This document shows positions 36,674-45,273 of a stretch of DNA of 64,000 nt, piece by piece. Origin of the DNA: a bacterium. GTDB lineage: Bacteria > Electryoneota > RPQS01 > DYHQ01. The notes below the pieces were generated by a model that did not search any database, was not told where the DNA came from, and saw only the letters and a program-made list of their open reading frames with translations. Position 1 is the first letter of the stretch. Every line of letters begins with the position of its first letter. The translations under genes and the position numbers were made by a program. Where the stretch lies: assembly GCA_030622545.1 (NCBI GenBank), contig JAUXGA010000006.1:1-64000 (forward strand), given 5' to 3'.

Positions 36674-37690
36674 ATGGCATTTGTTCGTCTGGGGCATTCC
36701 GGACTCAAAGTATCACGTGTCTGTCTGGGGACGATGAATTTCGGAAATCGGGATTGGGGCTGCGATGAAACCGTCTCCCGTCGAATCCTTGACCGCTATC
36801 TCGATGCCGGACATAATTTCATTGACACCGCCGATGCTTACGGTCACGAAGGCGAATCCGAAAAAATCCTGGGGCGAGCACTCGGGAATCGCCGGAAAGA
36901 TATTGTGCTCGCGACAAAATGTTTCTGGCGCATGGGAAGAGGGCCGAATGACAACGGCTTATCACGTAAGCATATTATTGACGCCGTCAACGCAAGTCTT
37001 TCGCGCCTGCAAACCGATTGGATTGACCTGCTCTATGTTCATATCTGGGATCCGGTCACGCCGTTCGAAGAAACGATGAGCGCGCTAAATGAGCTTATTC
37101 GTCAGGGCAAAGTGCGCTATATCGGCTGCTCGGATTTCACAGGCTGGCAGGTCAGCGAAGCGGCGGCATGTGCTCGGCAGTATAGCTTCGACAATTTTAT
37201 TTGCCATCAGATTGAGTACAGCCTGCTCGTGCGCGATGTCGAAGTAGAAATCGCTCCGGCATGCCGCTACAACAACGTCGGACTCGTCGCATGGAGTCCT
37301 CTGGCCGGAGGAATGCTGGCCGGGAAATACAAATGGCAAAAACCTGACCCGGAAGGGAGCCGTTTTGCCGCTGGCGAATCGGGCGCATGGTGGAAAGATC
37401 GCTGGGCGATGGAACAGAACTTTCGCGCCGTCGAAGCCTTCCTGAAAATCGCGAAGGAAATGGTCGTCTCTCCCGTCGCGCTGGCGATTGCCTACAGCCT
37501 GCTTCCCGAAGGCATGGACTCCACGATTATCGGACCAAGATACGAAGAACAGCTCGAAAACAATTTGACCGGTGAAGCGATTGAAATCCCTGAAGACATT
37601 CAAGAACGTCTGCATGCTCTGAAACCGCCTCCAATGCTTTTCCCACACGAAATGCAGGAAACTGCTCGCCAAATCCGGGAGGAGCGATGA
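36674..37690 (+). CDS. Aldo/keto reductase
   Basis: NADPH-dependent TIM-barrel oxidoreductase of 338 residues, in the YhdN/Kv-beta-like AKR branch. Catalytic tetrad residues appear in FIDTADAYGHEGESEKILG (Asp, Tyr), VLATKCFW (Lys) and DLLYVHIWDP (His). The C-terminal motif DSTIIGPRYEEQLENNL is typical. A clear CAGGAGA ribosome-binding site precedes the ATG. Its stop overlaps the start of the DUF5020 gene. The physiological substrate is unknown. Confidence 0.9.
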   Translation: MAFVRLGHSGLKVSRVCLGTMNFGNRDWGCDETVSRRILDRYLDAGHNFIDTADAYGHEGESEKILGRALGNRRKDIVLATKCFWRMGRGPNDNGLSRKHIIDAVNASLSRLQTDWIDLLYVHIWDPVTPFEETMSALNELIRQGKVRYIGCSDFTGWQVSEAAACARQYSFDNFICHQIEYSLLVRDVEVEIAPACRYNNVGLVAWSPLAGGMLAGKYKWQKPDPEGSRFAAGESGAWWKDRWAMEQNFRAVEAFLKIAKEMVVSPVALAIAYSLLPEGMDSTIIGPRYEEQLENNLTGEAIEIPEDIQERLHALKPPPMLFPHEMQETARQIREER

Positions 37691-38367
37691 GAAAAGCACT
37701 GCTCTTTATTTTCATTATCGTAGCCGCTGCACAAGCCGGAGAAAAAAACACATTCGTCAATACTCAGCTCCATTATGACTTCCACCGGGAAATCACGACA
37801 TCGACGCTGGAATTCTTTCATATCGACCGCTACGGAAATACCTTTTTCTTCGTGGATTTCGATTTCGATAAAACCGGGCAGCACGGTTCCTACTTTGAAA
37901 TCGCTCACAATTTCCGCGTTGCCAAGACAGCTCCCGGAAATCTCAATCTGTCTATTCAATACAATGACGGCGTTTTGGAAGCTCCGGTTAAAATTATTCC
38001 CGGCGTTTTTCTCTATGGAATCGCCTTGGACAATGTGCGCATCGGAAAAGCGTGGCTTGAATTCCAAGCGCTGGCTCGCAAAGAATTCCCTGCAGAACTT
38101 TCATGGCAGTTCACGTTCGTTTGGCTGGCGCCATTGAAATCTTGGCTAAGTTTTAACGGTTACGTGGATATCAACAGCGATAAACTGAACGACGGACGCA
38201 CTCGTATTCAGGCAGAACCTCAGCTCAAATTCTTATGGCGACAATGGGCTGTCGGCAGTGAAGTCGAAGTCTCACGGAACTTCCCTCCCGCCGGGACAAA
38301 TAGCAAACCCTTTGAAGAAGATATCTGGTTCACACATCCGACAATTTTCTTGCAGTATAATTTTTAG
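37687..38367 (+). CDS. DUF5020 family outer-membrane protein (Tsx-like)
   Basis: A 226-residue protein with a signal peptide (KALLFIFIIVAAAQAG), then LHYDFHREITTSTLEFFHID and GNTFFFVDFDFDK, the DUF5020 signature. The alternating hydrophobic pattern and C-terminal FLQYNF suggest a 10-12-strand barrel related to nucleoside-specific Tsx channels. It is coupled to the aldo/keto reductase gene by a 4-bp overlap. The cargo is unknown. Confidence 0.8.
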   Translation: MRKALLFIFIIVAAAQAGEKNTFVNTQLHYDFHREITTSTLEFFHIDRYGNTFFFVDFDFDKTGQHGSYFEIAHNFRVAKTAPGNLNLSIQYNDGVLEAPVKIIPGVFLYGIALDNVRIGKAWLEFQALARKEFPAELSWQFTFVWLAPLKSWLSFNGYVDINSDKLNDGRTRIQAEPQLKFLWRQWAVGSEVEVSRNFPPAGTNSKPFEEDIWFTHPTIFLQYNF

Positions 38368-38370
38368 TTT

Positions 38371-39444
38371 ATGGATTTTCCAACCGACAAAGCCGTCAAG
38401 CCATTCTGGCTGACCATCCCCGCTTCGCGCGCGTACGAAATCTTGGCGGAATTCCATCACTGGCGCTTCGAGAAAACTCCCACCCGAATTGAACGCGTGG
38501 ATGTTCCGGTGATTTCCGTGGGGAATATCACGGTTGGCGGCACCGGCAAGACGCCGTGCGTTGCCAGTCTTGTACCGATATTGCGGGACTTGCTTCAGCG
38601 CCACCGAAAACCCGGTGTCCCGGCGATTCTCAGCCGCGGTTACGGACGGCAGGAAAAATCCATGCGAATCATCGAACCAAAGGTGGATGAAGATTTAAAT
38701 TGGCAGGAAGTCGGTGACGAACCTCTGCTATTGCACCGGCTGCTTCCGAAAATTCCAATCATTGTCAACCGCAACCGCGTATCCGGCGCTCGCGCGGCAA
38801 TCGAGAAGTATCAATCACCGGTGCTGCTATTGGATGACGGATTTCAACATCGCACGCTTCAGAAGGATCTTGAAATTGTTTTGTTGGATGCTCAGAAACC
38901 TTTGGGAAACGGTTACCTGCTTCCGGCGGGGCCTATGCGCGAACCGGTATCTGCATTGCGCCGAGCCGACATACTTGTCAGTGTCGGTTCGCAAACGACC
39001 GATGCAGTAGCCGAACTCGCGGATAAATTCGGCAAACCGTTTATCGAAGCACATCTTCAAACCGGCAAACCTGTGCGGTTTTCCGCGCGCAAAACAGACA
39101 CTCCTCCGGAAAAAGTCGTGCTCCTATCCGGCATTGCACGCCCGGAAAGATTTCACCGGGCTGCGCTGGAATCCGGATTTCGGGTATTGGAGCATTGTCG
39201 CTTTCGCGACCATCATCCGTTTTCTCAGAGTGACATCGGCAACATCTCAAGCCTCGCCCGCCAGCTTGAAGCAGAGGCCATCGTCACAACTCATAAGGAT
39301 GCCATGCGCCTTGCCGGACTGACCTTCGGCCTTCCCGTCTGGATTCTGCCGGTCGAATTCGTATGGAAACAACCGGAGGAAATTACCGCACGCCTTGAAC
39401 AGGTCTTCGCTGAGTTCGCCGTGCCAGATTCGATTCCCGGATAA
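38371..39444 (+). CDS. lpxK: Tetraacyldisaccharide 4'-kinase
   Basis: Phosphorylates the lipid A disaccharide precursor at the 4' position, at the inner membrane. The 357-residue length is usual. The Walker A segment is SVGNITVGGTGKTPCVASL near residue 50. Later family motifs include ILSRGYGRQ, GDEPLLLHR, LLLDDGFQHRTL and the C-terminal HKDAMRL. It shows that the organism makes lipid A. It is followed by a terminator. Confidence 0.93.
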   Translation: MDFPTDKAVKPFWLTIPASRAYEILAEFHHWRFEKTPTRIERVDVPVISVGNITVGGTGKTPCVASLVPILRDLLQRHRKPGVPAILSRGYGRQEKSMRIIEPKVDEDLNWQEVGDEPLLLHRLLPKIPIIVNRNRVSGARAAIEKYQSPVLLLDDGFQHRTLQKDLEIVLLDAQKPLGNGYLLPAGPMREPVSALRRADILVSVGSQTTDAVAELADKFGKPFIEAHLQTGKPVRFSARKTDTPPEKVVLLSGIARPERFHRAALESGFRVLEHCRFRDHHPFSQSDIGNISSLARQLEAEAIVTTHKDAMRLAGLTFGLPVWILPVEFVWKQPEEITARLEQVFAEFAVPDSIPG

Positions 39445-39464
39445 TATTCACCAATGGAAATGAG

Positions 39465-39505
39465 AAAAGGCCAACCCACTTCGGGTCGGCCTTTTTCTTT
39501 TTTTT
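39465..39505 (+). terminator. Intrinsic terminator after lpxK
   Basis: AAAAGGCCAACCC pairs with GGGTCGGCCTTTTT across a short loop, followed by a long T-run. Confidence 0.88.
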
Positions 39506-39591
39506 ACAAACAGAGAGGGCAACTTAGAAAATCGAGAAGAAGAAAAGAGCATTTATGACAAATCGGGGAGGAGGAGTCTTATTAAAAAATT

Positions 39592-39640
39592 AAACAAACA
39601 AGCCCGCCGACTTGTCTTATGTCAGCGGGCCTGTTTGTTT
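39592..39640 (-). terminator. Intrinsic terminator after the Hsp20 gene
   Basis: Two 20-nt arms (39592-39611 and 39621-39640) pair with two mismatches around a 9-nt loop. On the minus strand a T-rich run follows, ending the Hsp20 transcript. Confidence 0.85.
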
Positions 39641-39658
39641 CGAGTGCTTAGCTTATGA

Positions 39659-40321
39659 TTAGCCGATCTTGACCGGTACGTGCTTGGATTTAGTGGTTTT
39701 ATGCAGCGTCACCGTCAGAACGCCGTTCTTGCATACCGCCTTCACATTCTTTGAATCAACGCCCGTAGGAAAATTGAAATAGCGCTGGAAATTGCCCGTG
39801 TAGCATTCATTACAGAAGCAGTTGGATTTGGTCGGGCACGGCTTGGCGGAGGTGGTTCCATAGATCGTCAAGGTATTGCCCTGAAGAGAAATATGGCAAT
39901 CCTTCTGAGTACAGCCGGGAACGTAGGCACGAATCGTATAGGTCTTGCCCGATTCCCACCAGTCACAACGGGGAGTCCAAGGGCGACCTTCCATGTCATT
40001 CTCGACCTGCCAAACCATTTCGTCGAACATCCGGTTTACCTTCTCCTGCATATTAGGATTGGAAAGCATCGCCTGCATGTTCGGCGGCGTGTATCCGGAA
40101 TAGCCGGGAGCATAGCCCGATGTATAGGGCGTTGGACTTGCCGCATAGCCGGTCATTGGATAATTTGTGTAAGATGTGTGCTGCCACGTGTCTCCATTGG
40201 TCTTCTTCCAATACTTGTTCCACGTGGGAGTCGTCTTGCTTGTCTTGGTTTTGCTCGGTTTGGTTGTACGTGGTTTGGCTTTTGTTTTTGCTTTCGTCCG
40301 GGTTTTCGTCATGGTGGCCAT
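39659..40321 (-). CDS. Hsp20/alpha-crystallin chaperone with basic N-terminal tail
   Basis: A 220-residue small heat-shock protein. The alpha-crystallin domain covers about residues 115-220 (CDWWESGKTYTIRAYVPGC, LQGNTLTIYG, FQRYFNFPTGVDSKNVKAVC, NGVLTVTLHK) and ends in an IxI-like VPVKI. Odd features: residues 1-32 are almost pure Lys/Thr/Arg/Ala/Pro, like histone H1 tails. Residues ~45-85 are Tyr/Pro/Gly/Thr-rich. A cysteine cluster (CPTKSNCFCNEC) is inserted in the loop between strands. A perfect sigma-54 promoter lies upstream at 40412-40427. It may bind nucleic acid or metal, or be redox-responsive; this is inference. Confidence 0.85.
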   Translation of the reverse strand: MATMTKTRTKAKTKAKPRTTKPSKTKTSKTTPTWNKYWKKTNGDTWQHTSYTNYPMTGYAASPTPYTSGYAPGYSGYTPPNMQAMLSNPNMQEKVNRMFDEMVWQVENDMEGRPWTPRCDWWESGKTYTIRAYVPGCTQKDCHISLQGNTLTIYGTTSAKPCPTKSNCFCNECYTGNFQRYFNFPTGVDSKNVKAVCKNGVLTVTLHKTTKSKHVPVKIG

Positions 40322-40411
40322 GTTACAAACCTCCTGCGCTTGGTGGGTGGGTGTTTTATAAAACGATTTTGGGTGTGTTCGCTATGTTTTGCCAAATCAT
40401 AGAACATACGT

Positions 40412-40427
40412 TGCAACGGACGTGCCA
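40412..40427 (-). promoter_or_regulatory. Sigma-54 (RpoN) promoter of the Hsp20 gene
   Basis: On the minus strand the 16 bases read TGGCACGTCCGTTGCA, an exact match to the -24/-12 consensus TGGCACG-N4-TTGCW, about 90 bp upstream of the Hsp20 ATG. A GAAGCTTC palindrome at 40498-40505, about 70 bp upstream, could be an activator site. A consensus ribosome-binding site (AGGAGG) precedes the ATG. Together with the repeat at 40561 and the terminator at 40603, this accounts for the gap 40322-40660. Confidence 0.8.
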
Positions 40428-40560
40428 ATAGCATTAAAGCTTGTGACGAAAGCCATGTCTTATCATGAAACTCCTGTTTTGCTTCGAAAAACGGGAAGAA
40501 GCTTCCGATTGAAGCGGCCATATTTACCCAAGCTATTACAACTGCTTGGAACCGACCAAA

Positions 40561-40583
40561 GCGCACGGCCGCGCGGCACTACC
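40561..40583 (-). repeat. 23-nt palindromic repeat, copy 3
   Basis: On the minus strand it begins GGTAGTGCCGCGCGGC. It differs from copy 1 at three positions, and the core remains palindromic. Confidence 0.7.
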
Positions 40584-40602
40584 GGATTGTGTTCGCCCAC
40601 GC

Positions 40603-40637
40603 AAAAAAGCGTCCCCGCCACAAAGGCGAGGACGCTT
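40603..40637 (-). terminator. Intrinsic terminator of the Tyr/His/Pro-rich protein gene
   Basis: On the minus strand, AAGCGTCCTCGCC pairs with GGCGGGGACGCTT around TTTGT and is followed by a run of T. Confidence 0.85.
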
Positions 40638-40660
40638 CCATTTTCTGAATCAAGAATTTC

Positions 40661-41269
40661 TCACGGCCACCAGAAGCCGACATGGATGCCGAAATGGGGA
40701 CGGCAGTGACGCCTGTGCCACCCTCTCCGGGGTTCCCAGACATAGCCGTAGCGGGGACCATAGCGATGATAACGAGGGTGATGGCGATACCAGCGCGGAG
40801 GAGGCGGTGGTGGGGACGGCGGCGGACAATAATAATAGTCATCATAGAAGCCTCGGGACGGATACCAGCCGTCATAATATCCATCACCGGGAGCCCAACG
40901 CGGATAGCCGTATTCATCGGCTAAATCCATATGATAGCCATCCCCTTCGATTTCGTAAGGGTAGACATATCCCCCTTCATCTTCATAACACTCACCATAC
41001 CCGCGTACCTCAACATGTGAACCGGTACGCAGCCGAAAGCCGCGCTGTCGCCAGTACCATTTTGGTCCGAGATGAACGTTTACATGAGCGCCGGTTTCGG
41101 TGCGGATGGTCGCCTTCTGTCCTTCGATGCGCATCACCTTTCCTCGCACATGAACCCGCTCAAGGTCCTGAGTGGAATGGCGTTGCCGATAGCGCGGCGC
41201 CGCGTAAAGACTCGCAGCCGCCACGAAGAACGCTAACAGTATTAGGATGAAGAAGTGTTTGTTTCGCAT
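40661..41269 (-). CDS. Exported Tyr/Pro/Arg/His-rich protein with an OB-like domain
   Basis: A 202-residue protein of unknown function. Signal peptide: FFILILLAFFVAAASLYAAP. Residues ~36-75 look like a small OB-type beta domain (VHVRGKVMRIEGQKATIRTE, HVNVHLGPKWYW, GSHVEVRGYGE). From about residue 110 the sequence is low complexity, rich in Tyr, Pro, Arg, His and Trp, with a run of prolines, and ends in FWWP. A TGGAGGAT ribosome-binding site precedes the ATG. The His-rich tail could bind metal or the cell wall; no family name is assigned. Confidence 0.7.
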   Translation of the reverse strand: MRNKHFFILILLAFFVAAASLYAAPRYRQRHSTQDLERVHVRGKVMRIEGQKATIRTETGAHVNVHLGPKWYWRQRGFRLRTGSHVEVRGYGECYEDEGGYVYPYEIEGDGYHMDLADEYGYPRWAPGDGYYDGWYPSRGFYDDYYYCPPPSPPPPPPRWYRHHPRYHRYGPRYGYVWEPRRGWHRRHCRPHFGIHVGFWWP

Positions 41270-41335
41270 GGTATCCTCCAGAAAAAACTGGCTTTCCCCT
41301 GTCCACTTTTTAGACTCGGCGACGCGGCGAAAAGT

Positions 41336-41614
41336 TTAATGACTCCCCGGTTCAGTCGGGGATTTGTCAATTCTTAGAAGCCGATTCGCAACGGTTTCCA
41401 CTGTTTCGCGGCTCCATGCCCGCCAGGAACCTTCGATAAGATATTGAAAACGAAGGAAATAGATGAATTTCTGAATGTTTTTTTGTGTATGTGGGTGTTT
41501 CAGGGCCGCTTCGAGCTTGGAATTCAACTCAGAAGGTTCATCACAATGAAAAACAATACCTTCCTTATTATAAGATGCTTGATCAAACATTTCACAAACT
41601 GATAAGAGACTCAC
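41336..41614 (-). CDS. Short hypothetical, possible C-terminal remnant of a surface-glycan enzyme
   Basis: A 92-residue frame. The segment YNKEGIVFHCDEPSELNSKL resembles the C-terminal part of glycosyltransferases (a Rossmann-like end with a trailing helix), but no N-terminal part is present. It lies beside two real glycan genes on the other strand. I favour a decayed remnant. The next 288 bp (41615-41902) hold no gene that I can support; the short frames there look random. Confidence 0.35.
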   Translation of the reverse strand: MSLLSVCEMFDQASYNKEGIVFHCDEPSELNSKLEAALKHPHTQKNIQKFIYFLRFQYLIEGSWRAWSRETVETVANRLLRIDKSPTEPGSH

Positions 41615-41902
41615 AAGTTGCTTAGGTTATTGAATCCCAATGGTAAAACTGCTATATAACCGGTATTGCCATCAGGGCGTTATAGAACAACGTTTTTGCA
41701 ATTACTTGCAACGAAACGGGGCACTCGAGAGTATTAAAGGAATAGAACAGAAGCGAAAACAGTGCCGACAAAATCCTCGATGGATATGGATGCATGAATA
41801 CAAGTCAAAACCAATTCCTTCCACTGAAGAACAAGCCGACCGTAGGACATCCCCGAATTTTACAATAATCATATCAATCGAACAAAGAAATCCGAAAACC
41901 TC

Positions 41903-42706
41903 ATGCACTCACCCGCGATAACCGTTGCGCTACCTATTTATAACAGTGAACAGTTTTTGGCTGAATGCATCCTATCACTAAAGGCTCAGACCTTTGAAGA
42001 TTTCGAGGTCGTTGCTGTGTTAGACGGCTGCAACGATCGTTCTGAGGAAATCCTCATGGATATGCAGGATCACCAGTTTGTCATCGTCAAGAAAGATAGA
42101 AATGAAGGATTGGCAGCTGCATTAAACACAGCACTTGCACACGCCACGGCTCCCATCATCGCACGTATGGATGCTGACGATTTAATACATCCTGAACGCT
42201 TTAACCGACAATTCGAGTTTTTGGCTCGCGCACCTCAAATCGATGTTCTGGGTACGTGGTTTGATTATATTGACGAAAAAGGGAACTGTGTGAAAAGAGC
42301 CTTCCCATTTCCTATAACACATGAAGAGATCAAATGGGATTTCCGAATCCGAAACTCTATCGGTGGCGCGACCACCATGTTTCGCAAAGAACGGATTCTT
42401 CGCATGGGAGGTTACCCTGCGGATTTTCAACTTGCTCAGGACTTGGCGCTATGGTTAAAATGTCTGGCGACAGACATACAGTTTGCGAATCTTCCTGAGA
42501 TCTTGTATCATTATCGCCAGTATAGAATGCAGGCAACAAGACAGCGGCGAGCGGAACAACTTCGATTGACCAATCTTGCCTATGAGTTATATGGGCAGGC
42601 AATCTGGGGTCATGACGCACCCAAATACGAACTCGGACTGCCTCTCTACCGAAGAATTATTAAGAAACTGAAGCGAATTTTGCAGATAGACACTTCTTTA
42701 CTCTAA
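41903..42706 (+). CDS. Glycosyltransferase family 2
   Basis: A 267-residue GT-A sugar transferase: ITVALPIYNSEQFLAECILS at the start, the nucleotide loop VAVLDGCNDRSEEIL, the DxD motif in IARMDADDLIHPERF and the acceptor-side GGATTMFRKERILRMGGY. It probably adds a sugar to a surface polysaccharide intermediate. A flippase gene begins 8 bp after its stop, so the two are likely co-transcribed. Confidence 0.9.
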   Translation: MHSPAITVALPIYNSEQFLAECILSLKAQTFEDFEVVAVLDGCNDRSEEILMDMQDHQFVIVKKDRNEGLAAALNTALAHATAPIIARMDADDLIHPERFNRQFEFLARAPQIDVLGTWFDYIDEKGNCVKRAFPFPITHEEIKWDFRIRNSIGGATTMFRKERILRMGGYPADFQLAQDLALWLKCLATDIQFANLPEILYHYRQYRMQATRQRRAEQLRLTNLAYELYGQAIWGHDAPKYELGLPLYRRIIKKLKRILQIDTSLL

Positions 42707-42714
42707 AAAAACAT

Positions 42715-44169
42715 TTGCCTTCCTCACTCCTCAAAAAAACCTTCAGCAACGCAGCCGCCCTCCTTTTTGGTTCGGTATCAGAAGGAGTCCTGCACTTTAT
42801 CTTCCTGATCATCGCAGGGCGAGCACTCGGCCCGGAAGAGTTCGGTTTCTACGGGTATATCCTCTCCATTCTGATGTTTGCTCTGGTCGTTACCAACTGG
42901 GGTTTGCCGGTGATTGTCGTTCGGGAACTCGCTCAAAGACCTGAAGCGGAAGCTCACATCTTTGCTTCGATGTTTCGCGTTCGCGCCACCTTCGCTGTTG
43001 TTTTTTTCATCAGCATGATGACAATCATCCACTTGCAGCCCCTCGAATCAACACATCAGGTGGCGGTTGCGCTCTTATTCCTCTATCTGCTTTTTGTTCC
43101 TTTTGATCTTGCACCACTTTTTGACGCCCACAAGCTATCTCGCTGGGATGTGCCCGGGAAACTCTCCGGTAGGATTGCGTCAGTGGCTGTGCTCTTCATT
43201 CTATGGATTGTGAAAGGTTCGCTAAACGTTGTTGATATCGCCGCCTGCTCCTCTTTACTTATGCTCGTGAATGTCACCATCGCCTGGAGAATCGCCCGGC
43301 GACTTGGCTTTGCCCTTCGCCCGTTTGGAGCGGCAGCGGATACTCGAAAGCTCTTCCGTATCTCTGCATATGTCATGTGGGGAAGTTTAATGCTGACGAC
43401 GTATTTGTACAGTCAAACCATACTGGTGAAATGGCTCTCGACCCTGCTCGAAACCGGTTACTATTCTATGGCCACTCGCCTGCTCATGCCTCTTTTCATA
43501 GTGAAAGCGATTCTTTATCGGCTGCTGCTTCCCATCATTTCAGAAGTGGCGAACGATCACAAGGTCTTCACAGAACGGCTGCAGCGAATCTTCCCGGCTA
43601 TCACGCTTATCTTCGCACCTCTGGTGGCTTTGGGGATTCCAGCAATAAAAATCGTCGTCGTTCCTATTTTCGGTCAAGACTATGCGGGAGCCATCTTGCC
43701 ATTTCAAATCGGCATCAGTCATTTTGTGCTCACCGGAGCCGGTTCACTGTATGGCACCGCTCTATTAGCCGCGGGTGATCAGCGAACTCCTGCATGGGGT
43801 CTTACGGTAGGGTGTGCTGTTGGTGTAGGATTGAGTCTCTTCTTGATTCCCCAATATGGCGCCGTGGGTGCGGCTTGGTCAGCATTCACTGCTGCGATAG
43901 TTTCCGCTGCTATTCCGGTTCCCTTTTTCTTTCGTCGATGGCGGCCGGTAATCGGTTGGCGGATTCTACGTATTACATTGAGTTCGCTTGCAGGAACAGC
44001 AGTGTTTTATGCACTGACATACAATGCAACAATTTCAGAGATAGGGGCGTTGGTTGTGTCGGTTGTAATTATTTTGGCAGGTTTATGGCTGAGTGGAGAG
44101 ATTTCAAAGGCGAAGTTGGATAGTCTTCTTTCAATGTTCAAAAAATCGACGCAGGAACCTGAAAGGTAA
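42715..44169 (+). CDS. Polysaccharide flippase (Wzx/MATE-like, MOP superfamily)
   Basis: A 484-residue inner-membrane protein with about 12-14 helices, in the polysaccharide biosynthesis (PST) family. N-terminal FSNAAALLFGSVSEGVLHFI and GPEEFGFYGYILSI are typical, as is TALLAAGDQRTPAWGLTVG in the second half. It would move undecaprenyl-linked glycan across the inner membrane. The start is a TTG at 42715, so exact initiation is uncertain. It pairs with the GT2 gene upstream. Confidence 0.88.
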   Translation: MPSSLLKKTFSNAAALLFGSVSEGVLHFIFLIIAGRALGPEEFGFYGYILSILMFALVVTNWGLPVIVVRELAQRPEAEAHIFASMFRVRATFAVVFFISMMTIIHLQPLESTHQVAVALLFLYLLFVPFDLAPLFDAHKLSRWDVPGKLSGRIASVAVLFILWIVKGSLNVVDIAACSSLLMLVNVTIAWRIARRLGFALRPFGAAADTRKLFRISAYVMWGSLMLTTYLYSQTILVKWLSTLLETGYYSMATRLLMPLFIVKAILYRLLLPIISEVANDHKVFTERLQRIFPAITLIFAPLVALGIPAIKIVVVPIFGQDYAGAILPFQIGISHFVLTGAGSLYGTALLAAGDQRTPAWGLTVGCAVGVGLSLFLIPQYGAVGAAWSAFTAAIVSAAIPVPFFFRRWRPVIGWRILRITLSSLAGTAVFYALTYNATISEIGALVVSVVIILAGLWLSGEISKAKLDSLLSMFKKSTQEPER

Positions 44170-44190
44170 AAGCGTTTCCCTCACGCTATA

Positions 44191-44457
44191 TCATCGTAAA
44201 ACAGACAAGGGAAACAGCCCCATATCCAAGCTGTCGGAAGCGGCGTTGGAACCGGGAGAATCCGGTTGAAGCCGATAATCCGACGTGAACTGCGGCACTC
44301 CCGTCATGCAACCTTCTCCATCATCATAATCGGGCTGGTTGACGATAGAATAGGTGATTGCTCTCGCCTCGAAGGCGGATGCGAGCGTCATCACGAACGA
44401 TATATGACCGAACCGGAAATTGTCACGTTCCCGACACATGATTTGCCTGTTATCCAA
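44191..44457 (-). pseudogene. C-terminal remnant of a secreted beta-helix protein
   Basis: The minus strand encodes GCMTGVPQF, then TSDYRLQPDSPGSNAAS and DSLDMGLFP. This is the standard end of right-handed parallel beta-helix repeat proteins (phrases like DYHLQ-SPCID-G-DMG). Nothing of the upstream repeats survives, and a stop lies just before the TTG at 44457. Apart from the remnant and the promoter below, the gap 44170-44733 holds only a GC-rich leader. Confidence 0.5.
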
Positions 44458-44574
44458 CGCAAAATCTCAGGAAACAGCTTTACATCCCCTTCATAAAATA
44501 AGGCATTAGCGTTTATGTGTCAAGTCGGCTGGAAGTGTCCGGCAAATAGACAGAATCTTTGGGAAAGAAGGTGC

Positions 44575-44603
44575 TTGATTTCTATCGAGAAATTTCGTAA
44601 TAT
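44575..44603 (+). promoter_or_regulatory. Sigma-70-type promoter
   Basis: TTGATT at 44575-44580 and TAATAT at 44598-44603 with 17-bp spacing. It points at the zinc-ribbon protein gene through a ~124-nt leader that contains two AAAGCGGGC blocks. Confidence 0.6.
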
Positions 44604-44733
44604 GGTATTTCTTGGAAGAAAGCGGGCCCGAGCCAAGCTTGTCAAGGTGTCCCCGCCTGAAACGCCTCATCCCACCCGGCCAAAGCGGGCAGGAAACTCT
44701 GAAATTCCCTTCCCCATATGAAGGAGTACCGGT

Positions 44734-45273
44734 ATGTCAGCCAATACCTGTGAACATGAATGGAAAATCATCGATGCCAAGGACGGGTTTATTATAACCG
44801 AGAAGTGTTTTCACTGCAATGACATTCGAGAATACTTCGCCCGCGAACTCGCTCCCCCCAAAGAAGAATACCGGGAAGGACCCCATTATTACAACTTCAT
44901 GGCCGCCGCTCAGACCATTCAGTTCGATTTGTTCTGCGAGAAATGCGGGACGGTGGTTTCGCTGAGCAACCTGATGGCGATTATGCAGTGCGAACACTGC
45001 ATTGACAGCTGTCCGCTGAACCTTATCTCCCAAAGCGCGGAGGAACAGAAAATCTGGGCTTATGGCGCCCTCTGCTATGCCACTCCCGACGGGAAAGAAG
45101 GCACCCTGAATATCGAACAGCTTAGGGCGTTAAACGAATTTTTCAACGCTCGAATTCGTTCCGTCGGGAAGAAAATTCTTATTCTGCCCGGTTTTTTCCG
45201 CGCGGACCCGGCAAACTGCAAGGCGATTATCCTGACAGACGTGGGGATGTTGCCAGAAGACGAAGACCTCTAA
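44734..45273 (+). CDS. Hypothetical cysteine-rich (zinc-ribbon-like) protein
   Basis: A 179-residue soluble protein of unknown function. It has C-x-H/C pairs suited to zinc: NTCEHEW and EKCFHCND near the N-terminus, FCEKCGTVV near residue 69, and MQCEHCIDSC near residue 90. The C-terminal half is alpha/beta with no known motif. The ATG follows GAAGGAGTACCGGT. The DRTGG and PEPCK-like genes come next on the same strand, so a metabolic regulatory role is possible but unproven. Confidence 0.65.
   Translation: MSANTCEHEWKIIDAKDGFIITEKCFHCNDIREYFARELAPPKEEYREGPHYYNFMAAAQTIQFDLFCEKCGTVVSLSNLMAIMQCEHCIDSCPLNLISQSAEEQKIWAYGALCYATPDGKEGTLNIEQLRALNEFFNARIRSVGKKILILPGFFRADPANCKAIILTDVGMLPEDEDL

Noticed and set aside
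41640-41921. 93-residue plus-strand frame before the GT2 gene
   Set aside because: Random composition, no family features, and it overlaps the GT2 start.
44515-44721. 68-residue plus-strand frame
   Set aside because: It spans the promoter and leader of the zinc-ribbon gene and has no protein-like pattern.
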